A stretch of DNA of 5,622 bases from Bacillota bacterium (lineage in GTDB: Bacteria > Bacillota > Clostridia > Lachnospirales > Lachnospiraceae), in assembly GCA_023460575.1 (NCBI GenBank), contig JAEWPQ010000236.1:1-5622 (forward strand), written 5' to 3'. The position numbers were made by a program, and so were the translations under genes. The notes under the pieces were generated by a model, which was not told the origin of the DNA, did no database searches, and was given only the letters and a program-made list of their open reading frames with translations. Positions 1 through 5,622 of the stretch are shown here, piece after piece. How positions within the stretch are numbered: the stretch's first letter is position 1; each line of letters begins with the position of its first letter.

Positions 1-82
1 CAGCATGGATCCGATTTCCTTTCTATTAGGTTAATGCTGATTTCTGTCATCTTATTGCATAAAATGGAAATATTTTATTACC
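1..82 (-). other. Intergenic gap downstream of the exporter, with possible start of a further minus-strand gene
   Basis: This stretch follows the stop codon of the cation exporter. I see no hairpin with a T-run, so no intrinsic terminator is apparent, and the operon could continue leftwards. Two possible starts are visible on the minus strand: an ATG at 50-48 that stays open to the window edge but has no clear ribosome binding site, and an ATG at 6-4 preceded by GAAAGGA about 10 nt upstream. Too little sequence remains to identify a protein, so this is only a pointer to what may lie outside. Confidence 0.2.
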
Positions 83-1261
83 TTATTTTTCCACACCAAA
101 ACCGCTTTCCGCAGTTATGACCAGACAGCAGCGTTTATCTATCTCAGTTACCTTTTTTGTAATCTCTTCCTTTAGCCATTCCCTTTTTTTACGGTCATAT
201 TCCCTGGGAACCACCAGATCAAAGATCAGATTGATCTGATCCTTTCCTTCTATCATTCTAAAATCATGAAAAGTGACTCTTTCATCTGTCTGCTGAATCA
301 CATTTTTCACCATACTTCCAAATTCCATTACTTTAGAATCTCTGGTTTCCACTGGATCCATATGAATAACAAGGAATATGCCAAACTTTTTCAATGCTTC
401 ACGTTCAATCCGGTCAATGATCTCATGGGATACTTCCACATTCACGTCATTGGGAACCTCCGCATGAATGGAGGCCATACTTCTGGTCGGTCCGTAATTA
501 TGAACAATCAGATCATGACTGCCCACAATTCCCTTATAAGCCTCAACAAATTCAGTGATTTCATGATACAGCTTTGGATCAATAGGTTCTCCGATTAATG
601 GTGTAAGGGTATCCTTGGCAATTCGGATACCGGCCCACATGACGATCACAGAAACTACCACACCTACGATTCCATCGATATTTAATCCCCAGATTCCGTA
701 AATGACAACAGATAAGATTGTGGACGAGGTAGTAATTACATCTCCCATAGAATCCGCTGCAGTCGCCTTCATAACTGCTGACTGTATCCGGTTTCCAATA
801 GACCGGTTAAATAATGCCATCCACAATTTCACCAATACAGATAAAATAAGAATGAAGACAGATATTGCATGAAAGGACATCTCTTCCGGGTGCAGAATTT
901 TATCCACAGAAGTTTTAAACAGAGAAAATCCTACCTGGATAACAAGAAACGCAACAATGAACGCTGCAATGTATTCCACTCTTCCATGTCCGAAGGGGTG
1001 CTCCTCATCTGCAGGCTTGCCTGCCATTTTCACTCCAATAAATCCTATTATGGAAGACGCTGCATCAGATAAGTTATTGAAGGCATCTGCCATAACAGAA
1101 ATACTGTTAATCAGAAGACCCATTAAAAGTTTAGCGGTAAACAAAAGGACATTACAGCAGATTCCAACAACACTGGTCATAAGTCCATAACGGGTCCGAA
1201 CGTGTGTATCCTCCGTATTTTTATAATCCTTTACAAATATACGCACCAAAAAATCAGTCAT
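83..1261 (-). CDS. Cation diffusion facilitator (CDF) metal exporter, MntE-like, with two C-terminal domains
   Basis: This is a 392-residue inner-membrane metal/proton antiporter of the CDF family, expected to export a divalent cation such as Mn2+, Fe2+ or Zn2+. About six hydrophobic segments span residues 28-215. The family signature PADEEHPFGHGR is at 83-94. Aligned by eye on FieF, the transport site reads N62-x3-D66 in helix 2 and D170-x3-D174 in helix 5. An N-D-D-D site is the pattern described for Mn2+ exporters of the MntE type, so manganese is the best guess but remains an inference. The cytoplasmic domain at about 220-303 is the usual dimerisation domain. A further 85 residues (about 310-392) appear to repeat its fold, making the protein longer than the roughly 300 residues of FieF. 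The ATG start has AGGAG a few bases upstream. It is the last visible gene of the aminotransferase operon, 27 nt after truA. Confidence 0.9.
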   Translation of the reverse strand: MTDFLVRIFVKDYKNTEDTHVRTRYGLMTSVVGICCNVLLFTAKLLMGLLINSISVMADAFNNLSDAASSIIGFIGVKMAGKPADEEHPFGHGRVEYIAAFIVAFLVIQVGFSLFKTSVDKILHPEEMSFHAISVFILILSVLVKLWMALFNRSIGNRIQSAVMKATAADSMGDVITTSSTILSVVIYGIWGLNIDGIVGVVVSVIVMWAGIRIAKDTLTPLIGEPIDPKLYHEITEFVEAYKGIVGSHDLIVHNYGPTRSMASIHAEVPNDVNVEVSHEIIDRIEREALKKFGIFLVIHMDPVETRDSKVMEFGSMVKNVIQQTDERVTFHDFRMIEGKDQINLIFDLVVPREYDRKKREWLKEEITKKVTEIDKRCCLVITAESGFGVEK

Positions 1262-1288
1262 AATTCTCCTTTCCTGATTTCATTGATT

Positions 1289-2032
1289 TTATTGTTTATA
1301 CCTGACATTTTCCAAAAAAAGGCCTTCCGGCGGCACTGTATAACCTGCGGTTTTCCGGTCCAGCGCGTTCAGTATGTCAGTCATTTCCTCCGGAGTTCTT
1401 TCTTTCAGTCCGACTTCAATTAATGTACCCATGAGAATTCTTACCATATTATAGAGAAATCCATCCCCTGTAAAACGGACCAAAAGCCTGCTTTCCTCTT
1501 TCTCAAATTCTATTTTCTTTAAATTCCTTACTGTTGATTTTTTCATCTTCCGGTTAGAACAAAAACTCTTAAAATCATGTTCCCCGCAAAGAAAAGCTGC
1601 TGCACGTTCCATTGACTTAATATCCAGTTTCTTATGAAGTCCATAGATATATTTTCGGTCAAATACCTGTTTCTTCTCCCCCATCTCAATACGGTAAAGA
1701 TACGTCTTTTCCTCCGCATTCAAACGGCTGTGGAACCGTTCCGGCACTTCTTCCAGTGTCTTTACTCTGATATCTTCAGGGAGATAGTGATTTAAATATT
1801 CTTTTATTTCGTGATCTTTCCTGTCTGAGTCAATATGAAAATTAGCCACCTGATTCAGGGCATGGACCCCTGCATCTGTTCTTCCTGATCCATGAACTTC
1901 AATATTTTTCTCTGTCATTCTCTCTAAAACATGTTCTATTTTCCCCTGTATGGTCTGATCTGTATTTCCCTGCTTCTGCCATCCATCATAGCGGCTTCCG
2001 TCATATTCAACTACAATCCTAAAATTTTTCAT
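1289..2032 (-). CDS. truA: tRNA pseudouridine(38-40) synthase TruA
   Basis: TruA converts uridines 38, 39 and 40 in the anticodon arm of many tRNAs to pseudouridine, in the cytoplasm. The 247-residue length is normal for the family. The catalytic motif GRTDAGVHA is at 50-58, with D53 as the expected nucleophile. Other family hallmarks are YDGWQKQ (15-21), FHSR (100-103), KTYLYRI (109-115) containing the conserved tyrosine, HDFKSFC (152-158), GDGFLYNMVR (189-198) and the C-terminal VPPEGLFL (233-240). The ATG start overlaps the stop of the upstream VanZ-like gene as ATGA and has GGAG 7 nt before it, inside the upstream coding sequence, which suggests translational coupling. The protein looks intact. 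Confidence 0.97.
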   Translation of the reverse strand: MKNFRIVVEYDGSRYDGWQKQGNTDQTIQGKIEHVLERMTEKNIEVHGSGRTDAGVHALNQVANFHIDSDRKDHEIKEYLNHYLPEDIRVKTLEEVPERFHSRLNAEEKTYLYRIEMGEKKQVFDRKYIYGLHKKLDIKSMERAAAFLCGEHDFKSFCSNRKMKKSTVRNLKKIEFEKEESRLLVRFTGDGFLYNMVRILMGTLIEVGLKERTPEEMTDILNALDRKTAGYTVPPEGLFLENVRYKQ

Positions 2033-2478
2033 ATTTTACTCCATTCTTTTGCGTATATAAAAAACAGGAGTGCTGCAATCACAGTTCCGGCTGCCACTCC
2101 TGAACAATCCAGCCACACATCAGAGATCTGCCCTGATCTGCCTGCCACAAACAGCTGAATCGTTTCATCAATAAAAGGAACTAAAAAACCTGCCGCTCCC
2201 TGTATAAAAAAGCGTCTCTCCTTGCCAAATTCGTATGACTTTACACCATGATACAAAATCATTCCTAACAGCGTATATTCTGTGAAATGCCCTGCCTTCC
2301 GTATCAGATGTTCTGTCAGCCAGCGGCTCTCAATCCCGGCAGAGAGAAACAGATTTTTTAAAGAATCCAGAACATGTCCGCTGTCAGCTGATGATAAATC
2401 AGCTGTTTTAAGCGAATTAGAGTAAATAAATAAAATATACAAGACTGCTGTCACCGTCCAGATCAATCTTTTTTTCAT
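2029..2478 (-). CDS. VanZ-family small membrane protein
   Basis: This is a 149-residue integral membrane protein of the VanZ-like family, named after the teicoplanin-resistance accessory protein VanZ. Most chromosomal members have no proven role, and nothing here indicates glycopeptide resistance. Four hydrophobic segments are visible at about 5-21, 65-80, 90-110 and 123-142. Family motifs include the polar RKAGHFTEY at 60-68, DETIQ at 104-108 and a GRSGQxxDVxLDxxG pattern at 113-127; these charged residues near the membrane face are typical. It overlaps both neighbours by ATGA, with GAGG 8 nt before its start, so it is very probably translated from the same mRNA as the aminotransferase and TruA. 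No vanHAX-like genes are nearby. Confidence 0.9.
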   Translation of the reverse strand: MKKRLIWTVTAVLYILFIYSNSLKTADLSSADSGHVLDSLKNLFLSAGIESRWLTEHLIRKAGHFTEYTLLGMILYHGVKSYEFGKERRFFIQGAAGFLVPFIDETIQLFVAGRSGQISDVWLDCSGVAAGTVIAALLFFIYAKEWSKI

Positions 2479-3650
2479 ATGTTAAACCTCAGAATCCCGC
2501 TCTTATCCACCTGATCAGCTGCCTGAATCAGGACTTCCTCATCCTGCACCAGAGCAAGCCTTACGTATCCCTCTCCCGAAGGTCCAAAAGCGCTGCCAGG
2601 TGTCACCAGTACTCCTGACTTTTCAAGAAGTTCACTGGCAAATGTCTCCGAATCCTTAAATTTCTCCGGAATCTTTGCCCATACAAACATGGTAGCCTGG
2701 GGTTTTTCCATTCGCCACCCAATCCTTGTCATATAATCGCACAAAGCATTTCTTCGTTTCTCATAAGCCGCTCTGGTTGTTTCAACACAGGTCTGATCTC
2801 CTGTAATAGCTGCAACCGCTGCTTTCTGAATGGGGAGAAACATGCCGTAATCCATATTGGATTTCAAGGTTTTTATTTTTTCCACCACTTCCTGGTTTCC
2901 CAGGCAGAAGCCGATTCTTGCACCTGCTAATCCATAAGTCTTGGAAAGAGAATTAAATTCCACTCCAACCTCTTTTGCACCGGGAAAGCTTAAAAAGCTT
3001 CCGCACTGGAGCTGGTCAAATACCAGTTCACTATAAGCATTATCATGTAAAACCACAATATTATATTTCTTTGCAAATACTATTAATTTTTCATAAAAAT
3101 TGTCCGGCGCCATGACTGTGGTAGGATTATTGGGATAAGAAACTATCATAAACTTTGCTTTTATGGCAATCTCCTCCGGTATCTCTGAAAAATCAATGAG
3201 ATAATCCTTTTCTTTTTTCTGTGGCATGTAAAAAAGACTGGCCCCAGCCAGTAGAGGACCATCTGCAAACACCGGATAACATGGATCCGGGACAAGAACA
3301 ACGTCACCTTCGTCAATGATAGACAGTGCTATGTGCGCCAATCCCTCCTGCGAACCAAGAAGTGAGCAGATTTCCGATGACGGATCAAGCTTCACTCCAT
3401 ATCGTCTTTGATACCATGCCGCAGCAGCTTCTGTTAATTCTTTCTGATCATTGATGGCGTAAATATAATTATTCGGATCAGCTGCTGCTTCACAAAGTGC
3501 ATCTATAATATGTTTTGCCGGCGGAATGTTTGGTGCTCCCACGCTTAAATCAATTACCGTTTCTCCCTTCTCCTCTTTCTGGCGTTTCATTTCCAGAAGT
3601 TTCGAAAAGATTCCCTCTCCAAAATGGTTCATTCTTCTAGCAAACTGCAT
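2475..3650 (-). CDS. Class I/II PLP-dependent aminotransferase (LL-diaminopimelate aminotransferase-like)
   Basis: This is a fold-type I, pyridoxal-phosphate aminotransferase of 391 residues, the normal length. In numbering from the ATG at 3650, the PLP-binding lysine is K237 in SLSKTYGLAGARIG. The SYPNNPT motif holds N174/N175, HDNAY holds D203 and Y206, which contact the cofactor, and the carboxylate-binding arginine is R364 in YVRLAL. The DLSVGAPNIPP start is typical of the subgroup often annotated as LL-diaminopimelate or alanine/aspartate aminotransferase. The substrate cannot be fixed from sequence alone, so lysine/peptidoglycan precursor synthesis is only one possibility. The reading frame extends upstream to a GTG at 3662, and an ATG exists at 3656, but AGAGGTGG at 3659-3666 lies 8 nt before the ATG at 3650 and overlaps the GTG, so I prefer 3650. 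It is the first gene of the four-gene operon. Confidence 0.93.
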   Translation of the reverse strand: MQFARRMNHFGEGIFSKLLEMKRQKEEKGETVIDLSVGAPNIPPAKHIIDALCEAAADPNNYIYAINDQKELTEAAAAWYQRRYGVKLDPSSEICSLLGSQEGLAHIALSIIDEGDVVLVPDPCYPVFADGPLLAGASLFYMPQKKEKDYLIDFSEIPEEIAIKAKFMIVSYPNNPTTVMAPDNFYEKLIVFAKKYNIVVLHDNAYSELVFDQLQCGSFLSFPGAKEVGVEFNSLSKTYGLAGARIGFCLGNQEVVEKIKTLKSNMDYGMFLPIQKAAVAAITGDQTCVETTRAAYEKRRNALCDYMTRIGWRMEKPQATMFVWAKIPEKFKDSETFASELLEKSGVLVTPGSAFGPSGEGYVRLALVQDEEVLIQAADQVDKSGILRFNI

Positions 3651-3658
3651 GGACATTC

Positions 3659-3666
3659 CCACCTCT
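3659..3666 (-). promoter_or_regulatory. Ribosome binding site deciding the aminotransferase start
   Basis: AGAGGTGG on the minus strand lies 8 nt upstream of the ATG at 3650. It is too close to the ATG at 3656 and overlaps the GTG at 3662, so it supports the shortest of the three possible starts. Confidence 0.7.
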
Positions 3667-3696
3667 GTCTTTTTCTGATGAAGTATAATCTTAGTT

Positions 3697-3725
3697 ATTA
3701 TAGTACAAAGGTTCTTATATTACAA
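3697..3725 (-). promoter_or_regulatory. Sigma-A-type promoter of the aminotransferase-vanZ-truA-CDF operon
   Basis: Read on the minus strand, TTGTAA (3725-3720) and a perfect TATAAT (3702-3697) are separated by exactly 17 nt, the optimal vegetative spacing. Transcription would start near 3690, giving a leader of about 40 nt before the ATG at 3650. No other promoter of this quality is seen inside the compact operon. The -10 box is also one arm of a 19-nt inverted repeat (3684-3702). Confidence 0.7.
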
Positions 3726-3759
3726 GGACAGGCATTAAAAAAGTCCCCAAAAATGTAAC

Positions 3760-3780
3760 AGTTCAGACTTCGACTGAACT
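3760..3780. repeat. Small inverted repeat between operon promoter and peroxiredoxin relic
   Basis: AGTTCAG (3760-3766) and CTGAACT (3774-3780) form a perfect 7-bp stem around a 7-nt loop. Read on the minus strand it is followed by T-rich DNA (TTTTT, then TTTTTT), so it might act as a weak terminator for transcripts coming from the right, or be the edge of a dispersed element. Its role is unknown. Confidence 0.45.
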
Positions 3781-3791
3781 CATTAGTTCTA

Positions 3792-3814
3792 CACCGTTAA
3801 GATAATAACCGGTG
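3792..3814. repeat. Imperfect hairpin just before the peroxiredoxin relic
   Basis: CACCGTTA (3792-3799) can pair with TAACCGGTG (3806-3814) with one bulged C, leaving a 6-nt loop. It lies immediately upstream of the recognisable peroxiredoxin remnant. It is short and could be chance. Confidence 0.25.
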
Positions 3815-3851
3815 GCCCTGCGATAAGTTTTCTTATAATCTTCCGATAGAT

Positions 3852-4274
3852 ATGGAAGGAAAATGGTTTGTACTTTTTAGTCATCCAGGTGATTTTACAC
3901 CGGTATGTACTACTGAATTTGTGAGTTTTGCAAAGAAAAATGAGCAATTTAAAGAATTAAATGCAGAATTAATCGGATTATCAGTGGATCAGGTTTTTTC
4001 TCATATTAAGTGGGTGGAATGGATTAACGAAAATACAGATACTCAGGAAGTAGGAAGAAATGTAAATGAAATTCTTCGTTCATTAAATGCTCTTCAGGTA
4101 ACAGATAAATATTCTGTAGCAGCACCAGAGAATTATCCAAATAATGAGTGGATAGGTTCAGACGTAATTATTCCACCGGCTGCAACAGAGGAACTTAAGG
4201 TACATAGATTAGAAGATGCTAAATCTGGTAAAATTGTGTGCAAAGATTGGTGGCTTTGTCATAAATCACTATAA
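3852..4274 (+). pseudogene. Internally deleted Prx6/1-Cys-type peroxiredoxin (thiol peroxidase) remnant
   Basis: An intact peroxiredoxin of this class is about 210-220 residues and reduces peroxides with a catalytic cysteine. Here only 140 residues remain from the first ATG. The active-site segment FSHPGDFTPVCTTEF is present, with the peroxidatic Cys at residue 19 and its Thr at 16. The ending SDVIIPPAA...VCKDWWLCHKSL matches the family C-terminus, including a CxxxxxC pair (130 and 136). Between HIKWVEWINEN (51-61) and QEVGRNVNEIL (65-75) about 60 residues are missing in frame, including the region with the conserved active-site arginine and much of the core fold. Upstream, the frame stays open back to 3801 and reads CDKF...LPIDMEGKW, as if GDKF and LPxDMEGKW were joined by a second deletion. 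No ribosome binding site precedes the ATG. Its codons look richer in A/T than those of its neighbours. A short functional variant is possible but unlikely. Confidence 0.85.
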
Positions 4275-4289
4275 TATTATATGATACCA

Positions 4290-4345
4290 GGGTCCCAAGG
4301 TCATGTGTTTCATGCTTGCATGAAAAAAACATGACTTTAGGACCC
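4290..4345. repeat. Large 56-nt palindrome
   Basis: The sequence from GGGTCC (4290-4295) to GGACCC (4340-4345) folds back on itself almost along its whole length. About 20 bp pair from the ends inward, including one G-T pair and two mismatches, and an inner CATGC/GCATG (4311-4322) continues the symmetry, with one or two unpaired A residues. There is no T-run after it on either strand, so it is not a standard terminator, although it sits between convergent genes and may help stop or protect transcripts from either side. Confidence 0.75.
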
Positions 4346-4349
4346 GCAG

Positions 4350-4395
4350 AACATGAGAAAGTAGCCCTAACAGGGCGGATTTCTCATGTTTTTAG
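4350..4395 (+). terminator. Intrinsic terminator hairpin after the peroxiredoxin relic
   Basis: AACATGAGAAA (4350-4360) pairs perfectly with TTTCTCATGTT (4380-4390). Inside this is a second stem, GCCCT (4364-4368) with AGGGC (4372-4376), around an AAC loop. On the plus strand the hairpin runs into TTTTTA, giving a plausible rho-independent terminator for plus-strand transcription. On the minus strand no T-run follows, so any effect on the L,D-transpeptidase transcript is less certain. Confidence 0.65.
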
Positions 4396-4434
4396 GATTG
4401 TGAAACAACATATACCGAGTTTTAGGAACTTTAT

Positions 4435-5046
4435 TTATGGACCTATTGTGACCGGAACTCCCAGATTGCAGTAGCTCCACAGCATGTCCATCACCGCATT
4501 ATCAACCGCTACACATCCATGAGTCGTTCCATCCACAACTCTGCATCCATGGATTTCAATGGCACCGCCCAGAGCCGTTTCCCATGGCGGCTGCTCTCCA
4601 GCTAAATTCGCATTAATAATCTGGTCTCTTTGTTCCTGTGTAATGATTCCTTCTTCAAATCCCCGCTTGGCATCTTCTATACCGGGATAAGAAAGTCCAA
4701 GTGCCAGATAAGCCACACTTTTATCATTTCTGGTACAAACGTAAAACTGACCGCTGGGAGTTCTCATATCACCTTCAACCTTTTTGTTTCCATCCGAAGA
4801 TGATGCACCTATGGAAGCCGGATATTCCCCGATTAAAACTCCATTTTGCTTTAAAGACAGGGTTTTCGTCCGCTTGCTGACGTATATGGAAACACCGTTT
4901 GCGGAAGCTGCATTACCTGCCTTTAGATCCGCTCCCGGTCCTGCCGTCTCCTGGGCATAACCGGTTGTCCCGGCCAATACTGTAAACATAATTGCAATCA
5001 ATGCTGCTAAAAAATATCTTTTATTATTACGAATCTTTATACTCAC
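4435..5046 (-). CDS. Exported L,D-transpeptidase (YkuD domain)
   Basis: This 203-residue protein probably cross-links peptidoglycan outside the membrane through 3-3 bonds between meso-diaminopimelate residues. It begins with a basic stretch (KIRNNKR) and a hydrophobic segment at about 11-27, followed by GYAQETA, which fits a signal peptide cleaved near residue 31 or an N-terminal anchor. The YkuD domain covers about 50-203. The catalytic signature is IHG at 165-167 and THGCVAV at 175-181, with C178 as nucleophile and H166 and H176 nearby. The usual ShGC(I/V)R arginine is Ala here, as in the subgroup whose motif reads GCIAL/V. The preceding PPWETALGG (153-161) is also typical of that subgroup. 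No peptidoglycan-binding domain is attached. The start is GTG, chosen because GAAGGAG lies 7 nt upstream. It follows the kinase-like gene by 24 nt and has no promoter of its own visible. Confidence 0.93.
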   Translation of the reverse strand: MSIKIRNNKRYFLAALIAIMFTVLAGTTGYAQETAGPGADLKAGNAASANGVSIYVSKRTKTLSLKQNGVLIGEYPASIGASSSDGNKKVEGDMRTPSGQFYVCTRNDKSVAYLALGLSYPGIEDAKRGFEEGIITQEQRDQIINANLAGEQPPWETALGGAIEIHGCRVVDGTTHGCVAVDNAVMDMLWSYCNLGVPVTIGP

Positions 5047-5053
5047 AATTCTG

Positions 5054-5060
5054 CTCCTTC
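5054..5060 (-). promoter_or_regulatory. Ribosome binding site of the L,D-transpeptidase
   Basis: GAAGGAG on the minus strand lies 7 nt before the GTG at 5046. This strong match and spacing support a GTG start and keep the full basic N-terminus of the signal peptide. Confidence 0.8.
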
Positions 5061-5070
5061 AAAACAATAA

Positions 5071-5622
5071 TCAGATACAATGCGTTAAATAGCTCAGAAC
5101 AGCCTGATAACAGGCTTCTATACCTGCAAGGCCGCTGTCCAGGGAAAGGTGGTAATTCTGAGCTTTTCCCCATTCACATCCCGTGTAATACTGGTAATAA
5201 TCTTTTCGCTTCCGATCCGTTTCCCGAATCTTATTTTCTATCAATCCCGGGTCCAGATCTTTATTTAAAGAAGTAATTCGTTCTATCCGATGCTCAATGC
5301 CTGCATATACAAACAGATTAATGCTGTCTTCAAGAACGCGGTCCGCACACCTTCCAACAATAATACAGGGTCCCTGTTCAGCCAGACTTTTAATCACTCT
5401 GGACTGGGCCAAAAAAACCTGATCAGATATGGGGACTTCATACAAGGATGAAAATGAAGTATATATGGTTGGTTCCAATGATTGCTCTGTTACGGGAATA
5501 CTTTCATAATAACTGAGAAACTCTGTCTCAGATAAATCAGTCTCCTGTGCAGTTAAAGAAATTAATTCTTTGTCGTAAAACGGAATCTCAAGTTTCTCTG
5601 ACAGCCTCATCCCCAGTTCCCT
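5071..5622 (-). CDS. Cytidylate kinase-like protein, N-terminus outside the window
   Basis: The protein belongs to the cytidylate-kinase-like P-loop family (the Cytidylate_kin2 group common in Firmicutes), which is distinct from true Cmk; its real substrate is generally unproven. In the window 183 residues are present. The frame is open to the edge and reads RELG before the first ATG at 5610, matching the family P-loop ending GSGGRELG, so that ATG is internal and the phosphate-binding loop lies beyond 5622. Counting from that ATG, the motif IIVGRCAD is at 83-90, DRKRKDYYxYYTG at 132-144, WG at 147-148 and YHLSLDSG at 153-160, all characteristic of the nucleotide-kinase core and lid. The C-terminus is complete. 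It lies 24 nt upstream of the L,D-transpeptidase on the same strand and probably shares its transcript. Confidence 0.88.
   Translation of the reverse strand, partial: RELGMRLSEKLEIPFYDKELISLTAQETDLSETEFLSYYESIPVTEQSLEPTIYTSFSSLYEVPISDQVFLAQSRVIKSLAEQGPCIIVGRCADRVLEDSINLFVYAGIEHRIERITSLNKDLDPGLIENKIRETDRKRKDYYQYYTGCEWGKAQNYHLSLDSGLAGIEACYQAVLSYLTHCI

Noticed and set aside
266..598. Plus-strand open frames opposite the metal exporter (also 869-1072, 957-1190 and 1202-1423)
   Set aside because: They lie antisense to a gene with clear family motifs, have no recognisable protein signature and are best explained as shadows.
1931..2158. Plus-strand open frame opposite truA and the VanZ-like gene
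   Set aside because: It is antisense to coding sequence on both sides of an ATGA overlap; no ribosome binding site or family match was seen.
2029..2478. Teicoplanin resistance determinant
   Set aside because: Only the broad VanZ-like family is supported; no van ligase or dehydrogenase genes are nearby, and most such proteins are unrelated to resistance.
3684..3702. PerR box controlling the operon or the peroxiredoxin
   Set aside because: The arms are TATAAT/ATTATA but are separated by 7 nt, whereas a PerR box is a 7-1-7 repeat; the spacing does not fit.
4290..4345. Intrinsic terminator for the L,D-transpeptidase transcript
   Set aside because: No T-run follows the stem on the minus strand, so I list it as a palindrome of unknown role.
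4275..4434. CRISPR array or riboswitch
   Set aside because: The repeats are inverted rather than regularly spaced direct repeats, and the region lies between 3' ends, not upstream of a gene.
4992..5276. Plus-strand open frame across the transpeptidase/kinase junction
   Set aside because: It is antisense to two well-supported genes, including the signal-peptide region, and its translation resembles no family.

Overview
The window looks like a piece of a low-to-moderate GC Firmicute chromosome, most likely a clostridial or Lachnospiraceae-type anaerobe. This is an inference from A/T-rich intergenic DNA, strong GGAGG-type ribosome binding sites, consensus sigma-A promoter spacing and the style of the protein families. 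No rRNA, tRNA, transposase, integrase or CRISPR array is visible.

Layout: four genes on the minus strand form one compact operon, read from about 3690 down to 83. They are a class I/II PLP aminotransferase (2475-3650), a small VanZ-family membrane protein (2029-2478), tRNA pseudouridine synthase TruA (1289-2032) and a cation diffusion facilitator exporter with an MntE-like metal-site pattern (83-1261). The first three are joined by ATGA stop/start overlaps and the fourth follows after 27 nt. A good promoter (TTGTAA, 17 nt, TATAAT) lies just upstream of the aminotransferase. A second minus-strand pair enters from the right edge: a cytidylate kinase-like protein whose N-terminus lies outside the window (5071-5622), followed 24 nt later by an exported L,D-transpeptidase (4435-5046).

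Between the two minus-strand groups is a region with a different character (about 3740-4434). It holds the only plus-strand coding relic, a 1-Cys/Prx6-type peroxiredoxin that lacks about 60 residues in its middle and most of its N-terminus. It keeps the peroxidatic cysteine and the C-terminal CxxxxxC. It is followed by two closely spaced, strongly palindromic sequences (4290-4345 and 4350-4390), the second of which looks like a plus-strand terminator. Smaller hairpins lie before it.

Functionally the window is mostly housekeeping: amino acid metabolism, tRNA modification, metal export, and cell-wall cross-linking. I found no convincing evidence of a new multi-gene system. The points most worth a second look are the internally deleted peroxiredoxin, the twin palindromes beside it, and the duplicated C-terminal domain of the metal exporter.
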